A stretch of 64,000 nt of DNA, taken from positions 3,500,001-3,564,000 of the forward strand of contig NZ_CP011008.1 in NCBI RefSeq assembly GCF_001578185.1, read 5' to 3'. Shown here piece by piece: positions 31,193-39,848 of this stretch; position 1 is the first letter of the stretch; each line of letters opens with the position of its first letter. Source of the DNA: Peribacillus simplex. Its GTDB lineage: Bacteria > Bacillota > Bacilli > Bacillales > DSM-1321. Both the position numbers and the translations under genes were made by a program. Under the pieces are notes generated by a model, which saw only the letters and a program-made list of their open reading frames with translations, made no database searches and was not told the DNA's origin.

Positions 31193-32557
31193 TTAGGTCA
31201 TTTTTGGACCTTGCCATGTCCAATTGGCCATCTTCTTTAAATTCATGGCAGCGAACGTAAGCATCGCCTGCATCGACAATTTTTGTCCCCTTAAAGTAGT
31301 CCAACGCATACCATGCTTTTCTTTTGCATCTGCGAATACACGCTCAATCGTTTCCTTGCGTTTCGCATAGATAGGTTTTACATCTTGATGATGACGCAGG
31401 TGATCTGCTTCTTCCATATTTTCTTGCCAGATATGGCGCGTCACCACTTTTTGATGGTCTTTGCTTTCTGTACACTGTGCTAAAAATGAACATGTCTTAC
31501 AAATGTGTTTGGGAGATTTGTACTCACGATATCCCTCTTTATTTGTTGTTGAGTACTTTAAAATCTCGCCCGATGGGCAAAGGTAACAGTCAAAATGTTC
31601 ATCGTAAACATAATCATGTTTGCGGAAGAATCCTTCTTTTGTTCGAGGCCGTGTATAGGGTAAAGCCGGTGTGATTTCTTTGTCAAAAAGGTAGCTTGTA
31701 ATGGCTGGTGTTTTATAAGCTGCATCTGCGGCAACGGCTTCAGGCTTTCCAACTTTCTCAATCACTTGTTCAACCAGTGGCTCTAACATATGGCTATCAT
31801 GCGTATTTCCAGGTGTTACAATCGTTCCTAGCACAAAACCATTGCGGTCTGCAGCCGTGTGAAATGAATAGGCAAACTGTTTTGTCCGTTCATCTTTCAC
31901 ATAGTAACCACTCTCAGGATCTGTTGTATTTTCTTTAATCTCTTTGGTTTCTTCCTTATCAAATTTATCTGGTGGAAAAGGTTTCTTTCCATGGTTTTCA
32001 CGATCTTGATTTATTTCTTCTTGAAGGCGTTCTTGATACGCTCGTGTTTCCTTGCGAACGACTTTCTTTGCGAACTTTCGCTTATTTGCACTGGCTTTCA
32101 CATGAGTGGAATCAACGAATACATGCTCAGCACTTATTAACTTTCTTTCGGAAGCTGTCATTAAGATGCGATAGAAAATCTGTTCAAACAGGTCAGTATC
32201 TTTAAAGCGTCGCTCGTAATTTTTCCCGAATGTTGAGAAGTGAGGCACTTTATCATGGAAACCATAGCCTAAGAACCAACGGTAAGCCATATTCGTTTCA
32301 ACTTCTTCAATTGTTTTACGCATGGAACGAATACCGAAGGTATATTGAATGAATGTCAGTTTAACTAAAATAACTGGATCAATACTTGGGCGTCCTACCT
32401 CTGAATACATCTCTTTCACCAAGTCATAAATGAAAGTGAAGTCAATGGCAGCCTCTAGTTTACGAACCAAATGGTTCGGTGGCACCAGTTGATCTAACGT
32501 AATCATTTCAAGTTGATCTCGCTGAATAGAGTCATGTTTCGAAAGCATCCTCATCAC
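31193..32557 (-). CDS. IS1182-family transposase
   Basis: 454 residues. N-terminal DUF772-type domain (LDQLVPPNHLVRKLEAAIDF, GRPSIDPVILVKLTFIQYTF), then the DDE catalytic domain with HVFVDSTHVKASANKRK (first Asp), VAADAAYKTPAITSYL (second Asp) and RKETIERVFADAKEKHGMRW (Glu). The CysX2CysX5Cys stretch KHICKTCSFLAQC between the last two is usual in this family. The whole frame is open, so it is probably active. Codons and base composition are close to the host. Confidence 0.93.
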   Translation of the reverse strand: MMRMLSKHDSIQRDQLEMITLDQLVPPNHLVRKLEAAIDFTFIYDLVKEMYSEVGRPSIDPVILVKLTFIQYTFGIRSMRKTIEEVETNMAYRWFLGYGFHDKVPHFSTFGKNYERRFKDTDLFEQIFYRILMTASERKLISAEHVFVDSTHVKASANKRKFAKKVVRKETRAYQERLQEEINQDRENHGKKPFPPDKFDKEETKEIKENTTDPESGYYVKDERTKQFAYSFHTAADRNGFVLGTIVTPGNTHDSHMLEPLVEQVIEKVGKPEAVAADAAYKTPAITSYLFDKEITPALPYTRPRTKEGFFRKHDYVYDEHFDCYLCPSGEILKYSTTNKEGYREYKSPKHICKTCSFLAQCTESKDHQKVVTRHIWQENMEEADHLRHHQDVKPIYAKRKETIERVFADAKEKHGMRWTTLRGQKLSMQAMLTFAAMNLKKMANWTWQGPKMT

Positions 32558-32632
32558 CTCAAGTTTTAATACTTCTATTTTAAAACAAAAGCGACTCAGG
32601 GCAAAAGTGTTTATCTAAAAGATAAGACAAAG

Positions 32633-32755
32633 TTGATTGGAACGGAAGGTACGAGACTCCTGCGGGAAAAGCGCGTCTAGGGGAGACCCCGCAGGCGAAA
32701 GCCGAGGAGGCTCCCCGACCGCCCGCGGAAAGCGAGTGCCCTACGTTCCAATCAA
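32633..32755. repeat. GC-rich palindromic Bacillus-type repeat nested in the IS
   Basis: A 123-bp block with 12-bp inverted ends TTGATTGGAACG/CGTTCCAATCAA and internal pairs such as CTCCTGCGGG/CCCGCAGG and GGGGAG/CTCCCC. It is much richer in GC than its surroundings. Its form (GAGACTCCTGCGGGA...AGGGGAGACCCCGCAGGC) is one I know as a dispersed extragenic repeat in Bacillaceae genomes. It sits between the transposase start and the right end of the IS. Confidence 0.75.
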
Positions 32756-32778
32756 CGGCCAAATTGTACAACTCATAA

Positions 32779-32812
32779 AAAATAGACAAACTCGATTTTC
32801 CTCGAGTTTGTC
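32779..32812. terminator. Hairpin at the right IS end
   Basis: TAGACAAACTCGA/TCGAGTTTGTCTA with loop TTTTCC; partly overlaps the terminal inverted repeat of the IS. Confidence 0.65.
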
Positions 32813-32821
32813 TACAGTCTG

Positions 32822-32845
32822 AAAGCTCGCCATCCGGCGAGCTTT
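32822..32845. repeat. Right target-site duplication, functional terminator copy
   Basis: Second exact copy of the 24-bp terminator stem-loop. It keeps the original T run (TTTTGTTTTT) on its right, so this side preserves the terminator that once ended yqgW, and it can also end the leftward yqgU transcript. Confidence 0.88.
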
Positions 32846-32858
32846 TGTTTTTAGGTCA

Positions 32859-34031
32859 TTATGTTTGTTTGAACAATCTTTGTATTTGATGGGTTTTCAT
32901 ATCAATGATTTTCTCAAATTGATATCCATATAAGCAGAGGTTGCCATCAAGCGAACAGCTTAATGGTTCATTTTCCATGTCCTTCATCAATTCTTCTTGT
33001 GTGCCTTTTGCCCAATTAAATTTAGTTAAGGTAAACCTTCCCTCATATTGGTCTGCATCTTTTGATTCATTAGGAATAAACGTTATGAATTCCTTATTTT
33101 TTTCAATGATATCATAAGATGGAATCACCCAATCTGAAAAGCTTTTCAATAGTGGCACGGAAAAAGAGTGGATCGGCTTGTTTGTTGAATCATAAAAGGC
33201 ATATGTACCCCGATCTTGTTTTTCTGTCTCCACTTGAATCGTCATCAGCGCTTGTTTCATTTTTTTAAAGTGAATGACATCGAGCATAAGGCTGTCCGCC
33301 CCGTCACCATTTAGCGCCTTTCTTTCTAAGGGAGCCGTCAAAGCAGGTTCTTCCTTATCCCAATCGAGAAACATCAATTCCTTTTCGCCTGCCCATTGTG
33401 CAAAGGGCTGCGGAAAGTCCAATGTTTCCATCGTTTGATCATCTGGATTCAACACATAGCTGCTGTATGTCCAGTCTTCATAAAAACTCGATAAAAACAA
33501 CATGCCATCTTGATATGAATTCCACTCATAAGCTAATTCATAAGCTGGGATTGAAACCGAATAAAGCGGATTTCCTGTTTTATCAAGTATTGTGATTGAT
33601 GCTTTCCCCGAAGATGTGAAGGACGATACCAAAATATGCGTACCAGACGGACTGATTGATACTTCGGAAAACGCAAAAGCCGGCTGATAGAAAACGGAAG
33701 TGTCATTCGTCTCCAAATTCCATACCATCAACTGGGGTATTTTACTACCATTCCGCTTCACAGAATATAAAATGGTTTTAGAATCCAGCCATCCATAAAT
33801 GGCTTCGATTTTTTCCGTTTCTGCAGTCGGGACCTTTAAATTGCTTACTGAAGTTTCCAGTTTAGATTGGGAGTGTTCTTTTTCCGTATCATTTACGGGT
33901 TTACTAAGGTCCTTGGAAGGCTCACAAGCCGTGATAAGAAGGATAGTGGAGATAAATAATGGGATGAAACACAACATCTTACAGATGGAAAGCCGCATAC
34001 AAAGTGCTGCTTTTGATACTTTAATCCCCAC
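32859..34031 (-). CDS. yqgU: YqgU-like lipoprotein with beta-propeller domain
   Basis: About 390 residues from a GTG behind GGGAGGTG. The signal sequence ends in LLITACEP, a lipobox with the acylated Cys near residue 36, so the protein is anchored outside the membrane. The mature part holds repeated strand motifs such as YGWLDSKTILYSV, SISPSGTHILVSSF and CSLDGNLCLYGYQF, as in WD40/YncE-like propellers. Family and location match B. subtilis YqgU, whose function I do not know. It reads leftward toward the IS-flanking terminator. Confidence 0.78.
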   Translation of the reverse strand: MGIKVSKAALCMRLSICKMLCFIPLFISTILLITACEPSKDLSKPVNDTEKEHSQSKLETSVSNLKVPTAETEKIEAIYGWLDSKTILYSVKRNGSKIPQLMVWNLETNDTSVFYQPAFAFSEVSISPSGTHILVSSFTSSGKASITILDKTGNPLYSVSIPAYELAYEWNSYQDGMLFLSSFYEDWTYSSYVLNPDDQTMETLDFPQPFAQWAGEKELMFLDWDKEEPALTAPLERKALNGDGADSLMLDVIHFKKMKQALMTIQVETEKQDRGTYAFYDSTNKPIHSFSVPLLKSFSDWVIPSYDIIEKNKEFITFIPNESKDADQYEGRFTLTKFNWAKGTQEELMKDMENEPLSCSLDGNLCLYGYQFEKIIDMKTHQIQRLFKQT

Positions 34032-34197
34032 ACACCTCCCACTTCAAAAATAAACGCCTGGCATATGTGAGCGAGACATTAGAAAGAGAGTAAGGATTAC
34101 CAATCGAACCCTTACGACTTTCATTATAAAGTAAAAAAGAGAAAAAGTGGCGATTAATTACCTTGTATTTTTTTGGAATTATATTAGAAAAATGTCA

Positions 34198-35364
34198 TCA
34201 CATATACAAGCCTGCCATCAAAATCTTAACAGTATCTTTATATATACCAGGTAAATGGGATAAGGGAAGTGGATTGATGCCTTTTCCGAGCTCAATTGTG
34301 AACCCGCCACGTTTAAATTCCTGAATGAACCAATCTTTATACCCAGCATGGCTGTCAATGTATTGAACCGCCCGATATCCGCTGCACTTCTCAAACTCCC
34401 TTGCAACATTCGCCGCCTGTTCAGGTTCATGTCCTTCATATCCCCAATAAAATTCCTTTCCCTGTGTGTGAAGTGCTAGCACTCTTTCAAAATTCCGTCT
34501 TTTTGCCAGCTCCTTCATGGCCAATGCTTCTGGCTCTGATAAAGCGGTCTCTCCTGGATAATCCCTCGGAGCAGGGGCTTTAGGAATTTTCCTTTGCTTT
34601 TCTATCTCCCAATTGGCCGGATATTGATTATTCAGGTCTACACCACGGATATTGGCTTTCCAAGCATAAAAGGCAGGATTACCATTATTCATTTTTAATA
34701 CATCAAATTTCCCCTCTGCCGCCTCCTCCCCCTTTAGGACTAGCTCGACTCCATCAGGATTCACCATTGGAACCATCGAAATAGTAACTTCCCGATAGAA
34801 AGGCATACAATCCATTCCGCATAATGTACGATCATTCGTTACTGCCAACAGCAAATCATTCAGCCATTTCATCAAGACCGCCGATGTGATCCATTCATTT
34901 GCATGAAATGAACCATTATAATGTATGAGCTTATCACCTTTACCGACCCTCACCTCAAGAAGTTCTTTTCCTAATACACTCCTCCCAATCGATTCAACTT
35001 TTATGAAGGGATAATGAAAAGAAAGAATATCAAGGTCGTCAAGAAGTGTTTGATAATCATATGGCTTTTCGGTGACAAGCATGGGATGCATGACTCTGAC
35101 GGGTACGGAAAATGGTTTTTGTTCACCTTGATTCAACAACAATATCGCATCGATTGGCAATTGAGACTGTAAAGCGATATCGGAAAAATCGATATCTAGC
35201 CGGGACTCTTCTTGAATAACGAACCCCGGTATTTGCACCTCCATGCCATTTGGCAAAATCTCTCCCGTAATGGAGGGATTTGCATCCTCAATCAAGACAC
35301 GTGGAATTTGGAACAATTGACTATAATATGCCAAATCATCCCCGCTTCTGCTTACGACTTTCAT
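34198..35364 (-). CDS. yqgT: Gamma-D-glutamyl-L-diamino acid endopeptidase I (M14 peptidase)
   Basis: 388 residues. An N-terminal LysM-like region (YYSQLFQIPRVLIEDANPSI, up to about 45 and again to 100) precedes a zinc carboxypeptidase M14 domain. Zinc and catalytic features visible are YNGSFHANEWITSAVLMKWL (His and Glu ligands), ISMVPMVNPDGVELV, GVDLNNQYPANW, VLALHTQGKEFYWGY (third zinc His) and FTIELGKGINPLPL with the catalytic Glu. Such enzymes cut peptidoglycan stem peptides. There is no classical signal peptide, as in B. subtilis YqgT. Clear assignment. Confidence 0.9.
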   Translation of the reverse strand: MKVVSRSGDDLAYYSQLFQIPRVLIEDANPSITGEILPNGMEVQIPGFVIQEESRLDIDFSDIALQSQLPIDAILLLNQGEQKPFSVPVRVMHPMLVTEKPYDYQTLLDDLDILSFHYPFIKVESIGRSVLGKELLEVRVGKGDKLIHYNGSFHANEWITSAVLMKWLNDLLLAVTNDRTLCGMDCMPFYREVTISMVPMVNPDGVELVLKGEEAAEGKFDVLKMNNGNPAFYAWKANIRGVDLNNQYPANWEIEKQRKIPKAPAPRDYPGETALSEPEALAMKELAKRRNFERVLALHTQGKEFYWGYEGHEPEQAANVAREFEKCSGYRAVQYIDSHAGYKDWFIQEFKRGGFTIELGKGINPLPLSHLPGIYKDTVKILMAGLYM

Positions 35365-35484
35365 TCAGCCTCCGCCCCTTTCATTGTTTAATCTTTATGA
35401 AACGAAAGGCCGAAAGATGTTCAGGAAGTCTCCCGTGTCTCAAATTGAATGGTGATCCTCCTTTATTTCTCCTCACAAAAACAA

Positions 35485-35511
35485 AAAAACCTGGATTAGC
35501 CAGGTTTCCAT
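35485..35511 (-). terminator. Terminator of yqgS
   Basis: AAACCTGG/CCAGGTTT stem, loop ATTAG, with AAAA on the left, just after the leftward stop. Confidence 0.85.
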
Positions 35512-35513
35512 TT

Positions 35514-37367
35514 TCAACGTTGCTCATAAAATCGAAGCAAGTCGCCATATATTATTTTATCGGAGTAATTAAGTTCCTGCTTCGCCTTTTCTAAATACTT
35601 CTCACATGGACTCTTGTCCGTTGCCGTTCCGGTCTTTTTATCATAGCAGGTATCCATCGTATACAGATGATCCTTCGTGATGAAGCTGCTATCGCGAAGA
35701 ACGGTGAATTCTATTTTCTCTTCGGAAAATAAATCTTTGCCGAATTCGATATAATCATCATTTTCAACGCCCAATAAATGCAGGAGTGTCGGCCTTACAT
35801 CAATTTGGCCGGAAACGGTGGAAATCGTTTTTCCCTTCTGTCCGGGGACATGTATGATCAGCGGGACACGCTGAAGTTGGATGGATTCGAACGGCGTGAT
35901 TTCCTTACCCAGGAACTGGCTCATGGCAGAGTTATGATTTTCCGAAATACCATAATGGTCCCCATATAGTACAATAATCGAATTCTCATATATTCCATCA
36001 CGTTTCAAATCGCCGATAAATCGTTCCAAGGCTTCGTCCGTATAACGTACGGTCGGAAAATACCGATTCAAGGTTTTGGAATTTGAATCGTATGGTTCCA
36101 ATGATCGGTCTGCTTCATTCAAAGTGAATGGGAAATGATTGGTTAACGTTATGAATTTGGCATAAAAAGGCTCCGGCATCCCCCTCAAGTGAGCAATTGA
36201 TTGCTTGAAGAACGATTTATCATTCAAACCCCAATTGATGGAATTCCTTTCAGAGACCTTGTAATCATCACTATCATAAAACCGCTGGTACCCAAGAGAA
36301 TCGTACATTATGTCACGATTCCAAAAGCTTTTATTATTGGCATGCAAGGAAGCCGTATAGTAACCTTTTTCCGTTAAGATTTCGGGGGTGGCTTTGTATT
36401 CATTTTGGGAATGCGTGAAAAATACTGCACCTCTACCTAAAGGATAAAGGGAATTCTCAATAATGAATTCTGAATCAGATGTTTTCCCCTGGCCAGTTTG
36501 GTGATAAAAGTTATTGAAATAATAGCTCTCTTTAATGAATTCATTCAGAAAAGGAGTGATTTCTTCCCCGTTCACTGTTTTATTGATGACAAAGCTTTGA
36601 GTGGATTCCAATGATACAAGAATCACATTTTTGCCTTTTGCCAGACCATATAGATCATCATTAACCGCTTTTTGATTGGAACGGATATAATTTTCAATTT
36701 CCGCCAATTCACTGCCATCCGCAAGGGCGCGTTGAGCTGATGATTTCGTCTGTAAGATTGCATCATAGAGATGATAATGGTACGTACCAATATTCTTAAC
36801 GAGGATTTCGCGGTCAAACGTTCGTGTCAGGAGTTCAGGACGCTCCGCTTCCGCTAAAGCTAAATTAAAGAATGTCACTCCCAAAGTCATTAACACTAAG
36901 AATTTACGATCCTGTGGATTGTATGAACGATCGTGGAATATTTTCGGTTTGTATTTGACCAAAAGCATCAAGAAAAGAATATCGGCAAAATACAAAAGGT
37001 CACCCGGATTGATCAATTCATGTACACTGCTTCCAAGGTCGCTCATATTGCTCGTTTGAAAAAGAACGGGGATGGTTAAAAAGTCATTGAAAAAGCGAAA
37101 AAAAACAAGGTTGGCAAACAGGACAAGGGTGATGAAAAAACTCATGATCAATAAGTATGCTGTCCGCCTTTTTTCTTTTAAAAATATATTTACGCTAAGA
37201 GTAATTAATAGGAAACTGACCGGATTGATGAATAATATGAACTCCTGGACCCAATTTTCAATATCTATCTCAAAACTCGTTTTATAAGCAATGTATGTTT
37301 TAAGCCAAAGCGATATTAATAGGACCCAAAACAATGAGTATCCTTGATTTTTGAAGACCCTTTTCAC
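35514..37367 (-). CDS. yqgS: Lipoteichoic acid synthase-family protein YqgS
   Basis: 617 residues. Five N-terminal membrane helices (to about residue 175) are followed by an extracellular sulfatase-type domain. [19 protein letters not shown] carries the first metal Glu, [20 protein letters not shown] the catalytic Thr, and [15 protein letters not shown] the metal Asp-His pair. The fold transfers glycerol phosphate from phosphatidylglycerol to a growing chain. B. subtilis has four such proteins; position beside yqgT and glcK identifies this as YqgS, whose precise contribution is minor compared with LtaS. Monocistronic with its own terminator. Confidence 0.9.
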   Translation of the reverse strand: MKRVFKNQGYSLFWVLLISLWLKTYIAYKTSFEIDIENWVQEFILFINPVSFLLITLSVNIFLKEKRRTAYLLIMSFFITLVLFANLVFFRFFNDFLTIPVLFQTSNMSDLGSSVHELINPGDLLYFADILFLMLLVKYKPKIFHDRSYNPQDRKFLVLMTLGVTFFNLALAEAERPELLTRTFDREILVKNIGTYHYHLYDAILQTKSSAQRALADGSELAEIENYIRSNQKAVNDDLYGLAKGKNVILVSLESTQSFVINKTVNGEEITPFLNEFIKESYYFNNFYHQTGQGKTSDSEFIIENSLYPLGRGAVFFTHSQNEYKATPEILTEKGYYTASLHANNKSFWNRDIMYDSLGYQRFYDSDDYKVSERNSINWGLNDKSFFKQSIAHLRGMPEPFYAKFITLTNHFPFTLNEADRSLEPYDSNSKTLNRYFPTVRYTDEALERFIGDLKRDGIYENSIIVLYGDHYGISENHNSAMSQFLGKEITPFESIQLQRVPLIIHVPGQKGKTISTVSGQIDVRPTLLHLLGVENDDYIEFGKDLFSEEKIEFTVLRDSSFITKDHLYTMDTCYDKKTGTATDKSPCEKYLEKAKQELNYSDKIIYGDLLRFYEQR

Positions 37368-37555
37368 TTCTGGTCCCTCCTCATTGAAGAAGCGCTGGCG
37401 CTATGAACCAGAGCGTTTCAATCATGGGTCATGGTTCTTCTCTCCCGCAATGCAAAATCAGGAACGATTGGACCTGCCCCTTAAAGTTGTTAAACTGTCT
37501 GAAAATTACATCTACTTTTCTTATACCCCTGTTTGCCACAGGGCCACGCAACGGA

Positions 37556-38527
37556 TCAAGTATTCAATTGGCTTTTGATAAGCCAGGCTGCACCTATTAC
37601 CCCTGCATCATTGCCTAGTGTTGCCAGGCTGATTTTCGTTGATTTACTAACCCGTTTGAATGCATACTTTCCAAAGGCAGAACGGACAGTATCAAGCAGA
37701 ATGTCCCCCGCTTGTGAAACGCCCCCGCCAATGACGATTTTATCTGGATTCATCACATTCCCAAGATGTGATAGTGCTAACCCTAGGTAATTGCCTACCT
37801 TATCTACCACAGCCGTTGACAAAGGATCACCTGCTGCAGCGCATTGGAATAACAATTTGGAAGTAACCACATTTCCCTCGTCGACTTTCTGCTGAAGCAT
37901 TGACTTTTCATCGGCATTATTCAAGGCCTCTAAAGCCATACGGACGATTCCCGTTGCTGAAGCGACCGTTTCCAAACAACCTGTCTTGCCGCAATTGCAC
38001 GGCGCCCCGCCGTCTGTTATGACCGTTATATGGCCCACTTCTCCAGCAGCACCACTAATACCATGGACAATTTGCCCATTATGGATGATCCCGCCGCCTA
38101 CACCCGTACCTAAAGTGACACAAACGAGGTCTTTGGCGCCATTACCCGCACCTTTCCACATTTCTCCCAAAGCTGCCATATTGGCATCATTATCGATCAC
38201 CGCAGGGAGAGATGTCTCCACTTCCAATAAATCTTTTAAAGGATAATCTTTCCAGCCTAGATTGACGGCTTCATATATGGAACCACTTACAAAATTCACA
38301 GGGCCGGGGGCACCCATTCCTATCCCAACTATCTTACTCTTCGGTTCATTAAGTTCCACGAGCTTCGCATCAATCGCTTTTGCTATGTTAATCGTAATGA
38401 ATTTGCCCTTTTCGGAGATGTCCGTGCTGATTTCCCATTTATGAATAATCTCTCCGTATGAATTGATCAGAGCCAGTTTGGTAGTTGTACCGCCTAAATC
38501 TACACCCATCAGCCACTTTTCCATCAT
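37556..38527 (-). CDS. glcK: Glucokinase, ROK family
   Basis: About 323 residues from the ATG pair behind AAAGGTGAG. Phosphorylates glucose with ATP in the cytoplasm. Visible features: the phosphate-binding loop MGVDLGGTTTKLALI, the sugar-binding IDNDANMAALGE with its catalytic Asp, TLGTGVGGGIIHNGQIV, EVGHITV and the ROK zinc site CNCGKTGCLE, then GGGVSQAGDIL. Length and motifs agree with B. subtilis GlcK (YqgR). It starts right after yqgQ, which overlaps its longest possible frame, so they are one transcript. Confidence 0.93.
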   Translation of the reverse strand: MMEKWLMGVDLGGTTTKLALINSYGEIIHKWEISTDISEKGKFITINIAKAIDAKLVELNEPKSKIVGIGMGAPGPVNFVSGSIYEAVNLGWKDYPLKDLLEVETSLPAVIDNDANMAALGEMWKGAGNGAKDLVCVTLGTGVGGGIIHNGQIVHGISGAAGEVGHITVITDGGAPCNCGKTGCLETVASATGIVRMALEALNNADEKSMLQQKVDEGNVVTSKLLFQCAAAGDPLSTAVVDKVGNYLGLALSHLGNVMNPDKIVIGGGVSQAGDILLDTVRSAFGKYAFKRVSKSTKISLATLGNDAGVIGAAWLIKSQLNT

Positions 38528-38541
38528 TCTCACCTTTTTTA

Positions 38542-38751
38542 TCATTTTTTTTTCTTTTTTTCCCTTTCAAGAGACAATTGCTGCCTAATTAAAAGGATTG
38601 CCATTTGATAATCTTTCGTATCCATCATCTGCATACGGTGGATTTCCCTGATTTCAGCTTCCATCAGTTCAAGCTCGGCTAGCCGATCACCAATATAAAT
38701 AAATGTACCGAATCTTTTCAAGTATTGTTGAAGATCATAATATGTTTTCAT
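38542..38751 (-). CDS. yqgQ: YqgQ family protein (DUF910)
   Basis: 69 residues: MKTYYDLQQYLKRFGTFIYI, then GDRLAELELMEAEIREIHRM and a second helix LLIRQQLSLEREKKKKK. This is the three-helix DUF910 fold found beside glcK in many Bacilli. A GGCTAACAATG context gives only a weak ribosome-binding site. Nucleic-acid binding has been suggested for the family from structure; I can add nothing from sequence. It is cotranscribed with glcK. Confidence 0.88.
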   Translation of the reverse strand: MKTYYDLQQYLKRFGTFIYIGDRLAELELMEAEIREIHRMQMMDTKDYQMAILLIRQQLSLEREKKKKK

Positions 38752-38990
38752 TGTTAGCCTCTTTAGTCTTTTATATAGGAAAGTATATCGAATCAGCCTC
38801 TTTACAACAAGCGTCCATTTCCTCTTTTGATAATTTTACCCATCCCCCTCATACATGTCCAACTCTATTCATATGATGAAATATCAAGAATGTGAACGCC
38901 TAATGAGGACTCTCTCGATTTGATTTAAACATTTGGAACAACTTAATATTTTTTAAAATCATTCATCGTACGTGAAAACGGAGGGGAAAA

Positions 38991-39848
38991 ATGAAACTAC
39001 AATTGAAGTATACCGTCTTTTTAGTCTTAACCACCATTTTTGTCATCCTTTACTTTTCAGATAATAGACAGGCAGAGGAAACCATTATTTTTTTTCCCAT
39101 CGATTCCTCGCTCCATTTTGAACATGCTTCCACCCACCTTACACCGAAGGGTACCGGGGGTTCTACCTATTCCATCACTTGGAAGGTGAATTCTGCGTTG
39201 GACCAGCCTGCTTATTTACGTCAGGACGTATCGCTCTTATACAAAAATGGAAAATTGGCCGGAGCTTTAAAAAATTGGCGGCAAAATAAACAAGAACTCT
39301 CTCAAAAAGCGGAATCTAAAGAAAGGGAGAGCGGGCGTTACGAAGCGGTAACTTTTCATTATGCCGAGGTTCATCCGGCTGACACAATTTTCACCAGTGC
39401 ACAGCAGCTCAGTAAAGATAAACTTTATACAGTAACGTCACCAGCTTTTCAATATTTCCATCGTCCCCTTTCAGAAGAACAGATTCAATGGAAAAAAACG
39501 CTGGACGGTTTGACTGATCAAACGGTTCAAAATGGTTTGGAGAAAGCGGGTCAAGCATTTCAAGTTAATCTGGATCAGTACAATATCATCTCATTGACGG
39601 ACCTGCCCTCAAAAAAAAATCAATGGCTTTCCTCCTTCCCCCAATTCAAACGGGAAGAAATTGTGGGAAAGCTATGGGAGGGGCTTTATAAAAATTATGT
39701 GTTAGGCATTAAAAAGGAGGATGGATCCACTGTGAGTCCACAAGGAAGCACCATCCCCCAATTGCTTATGGCGAAGAATCAGGGTGAAATACTTGTCTTG
39801 TTTACCCTGAAAGACGGTACCCCAATCATGCTACGTCAAAAGTTATAA
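38991..39848 (+). CDS. Hypothetical membrane-anchored protein
   Basis: 285 residues behind CGGAGGGGAAA. A single N-terminal helix (YTVFLVLTTIFVILYF) is followed by an extracytoplasmic domain with YSITWKVNSALDQPAYLRQDVSLLYKNGKLAGA (described here by its start YSITWKVNSAL) and later NIISLTDLPSKKNQW. The strands suggest a beta-sandwich. It is convergent with gluP and their last codons overlap by 6 bp. I do not recognise a family, though similar proteins between yqgQ and gluP occur in Bacillaceae. There is no visible catalytic motif. Confidence 0.6.
   Translation: MKLQLKYTVFLVLTTIFVILYFSDNRQAEETIIFFPIDSSLHFEHASTHLTPKGTGGSTYSITWKVNSALDQPAYLRQDVSLLYKNGKLAGALKNWRQNKQELSQKAESKERESGRYEAVTFHYAEVHPADTIFTSAQQLSKDKLYTVTSPAFQYFHRPLSEEQIQWKKTLDGLTDQTVQNGLEKAGQAFQVNLDQYNIISLTDLPSKKNQWLSSFPQFKREEIVGKLWEGLYKNYVLGIKKEDGSTVSPQGSTIPQLLMAKNQGEILVLFTLKDGTPIMLRQKL

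Larger units (their letters stand above)
31084..32821. mobile_element. IS1182-family insertion sequence
   Basis: A 1738-bp element bounded by a 24-bp duplication of the yqgW terminator hairpin. The ends are imperfect inverted repeats: CAGTTTGTCGACAAA on the left and, on the opposite strand at the right, CAGACTGTAGACAAA (12 of 15 identical). One intact leftward transposase gene, two terminal hairpins that insulate it, and a nested palindromic repeat are inside. The perfect duplication and intact gene point to recent transposition. Confidence 0.88.

Noticed and set aside
32580..32789. Leftward 69-codon frame over the palindromic repeat in the IS
   Set aside because: The frame is produced by the GC-rich repeat; its Arg/Gly/Ala-rich text recurs wherever such repeats occur and it has no start signal.
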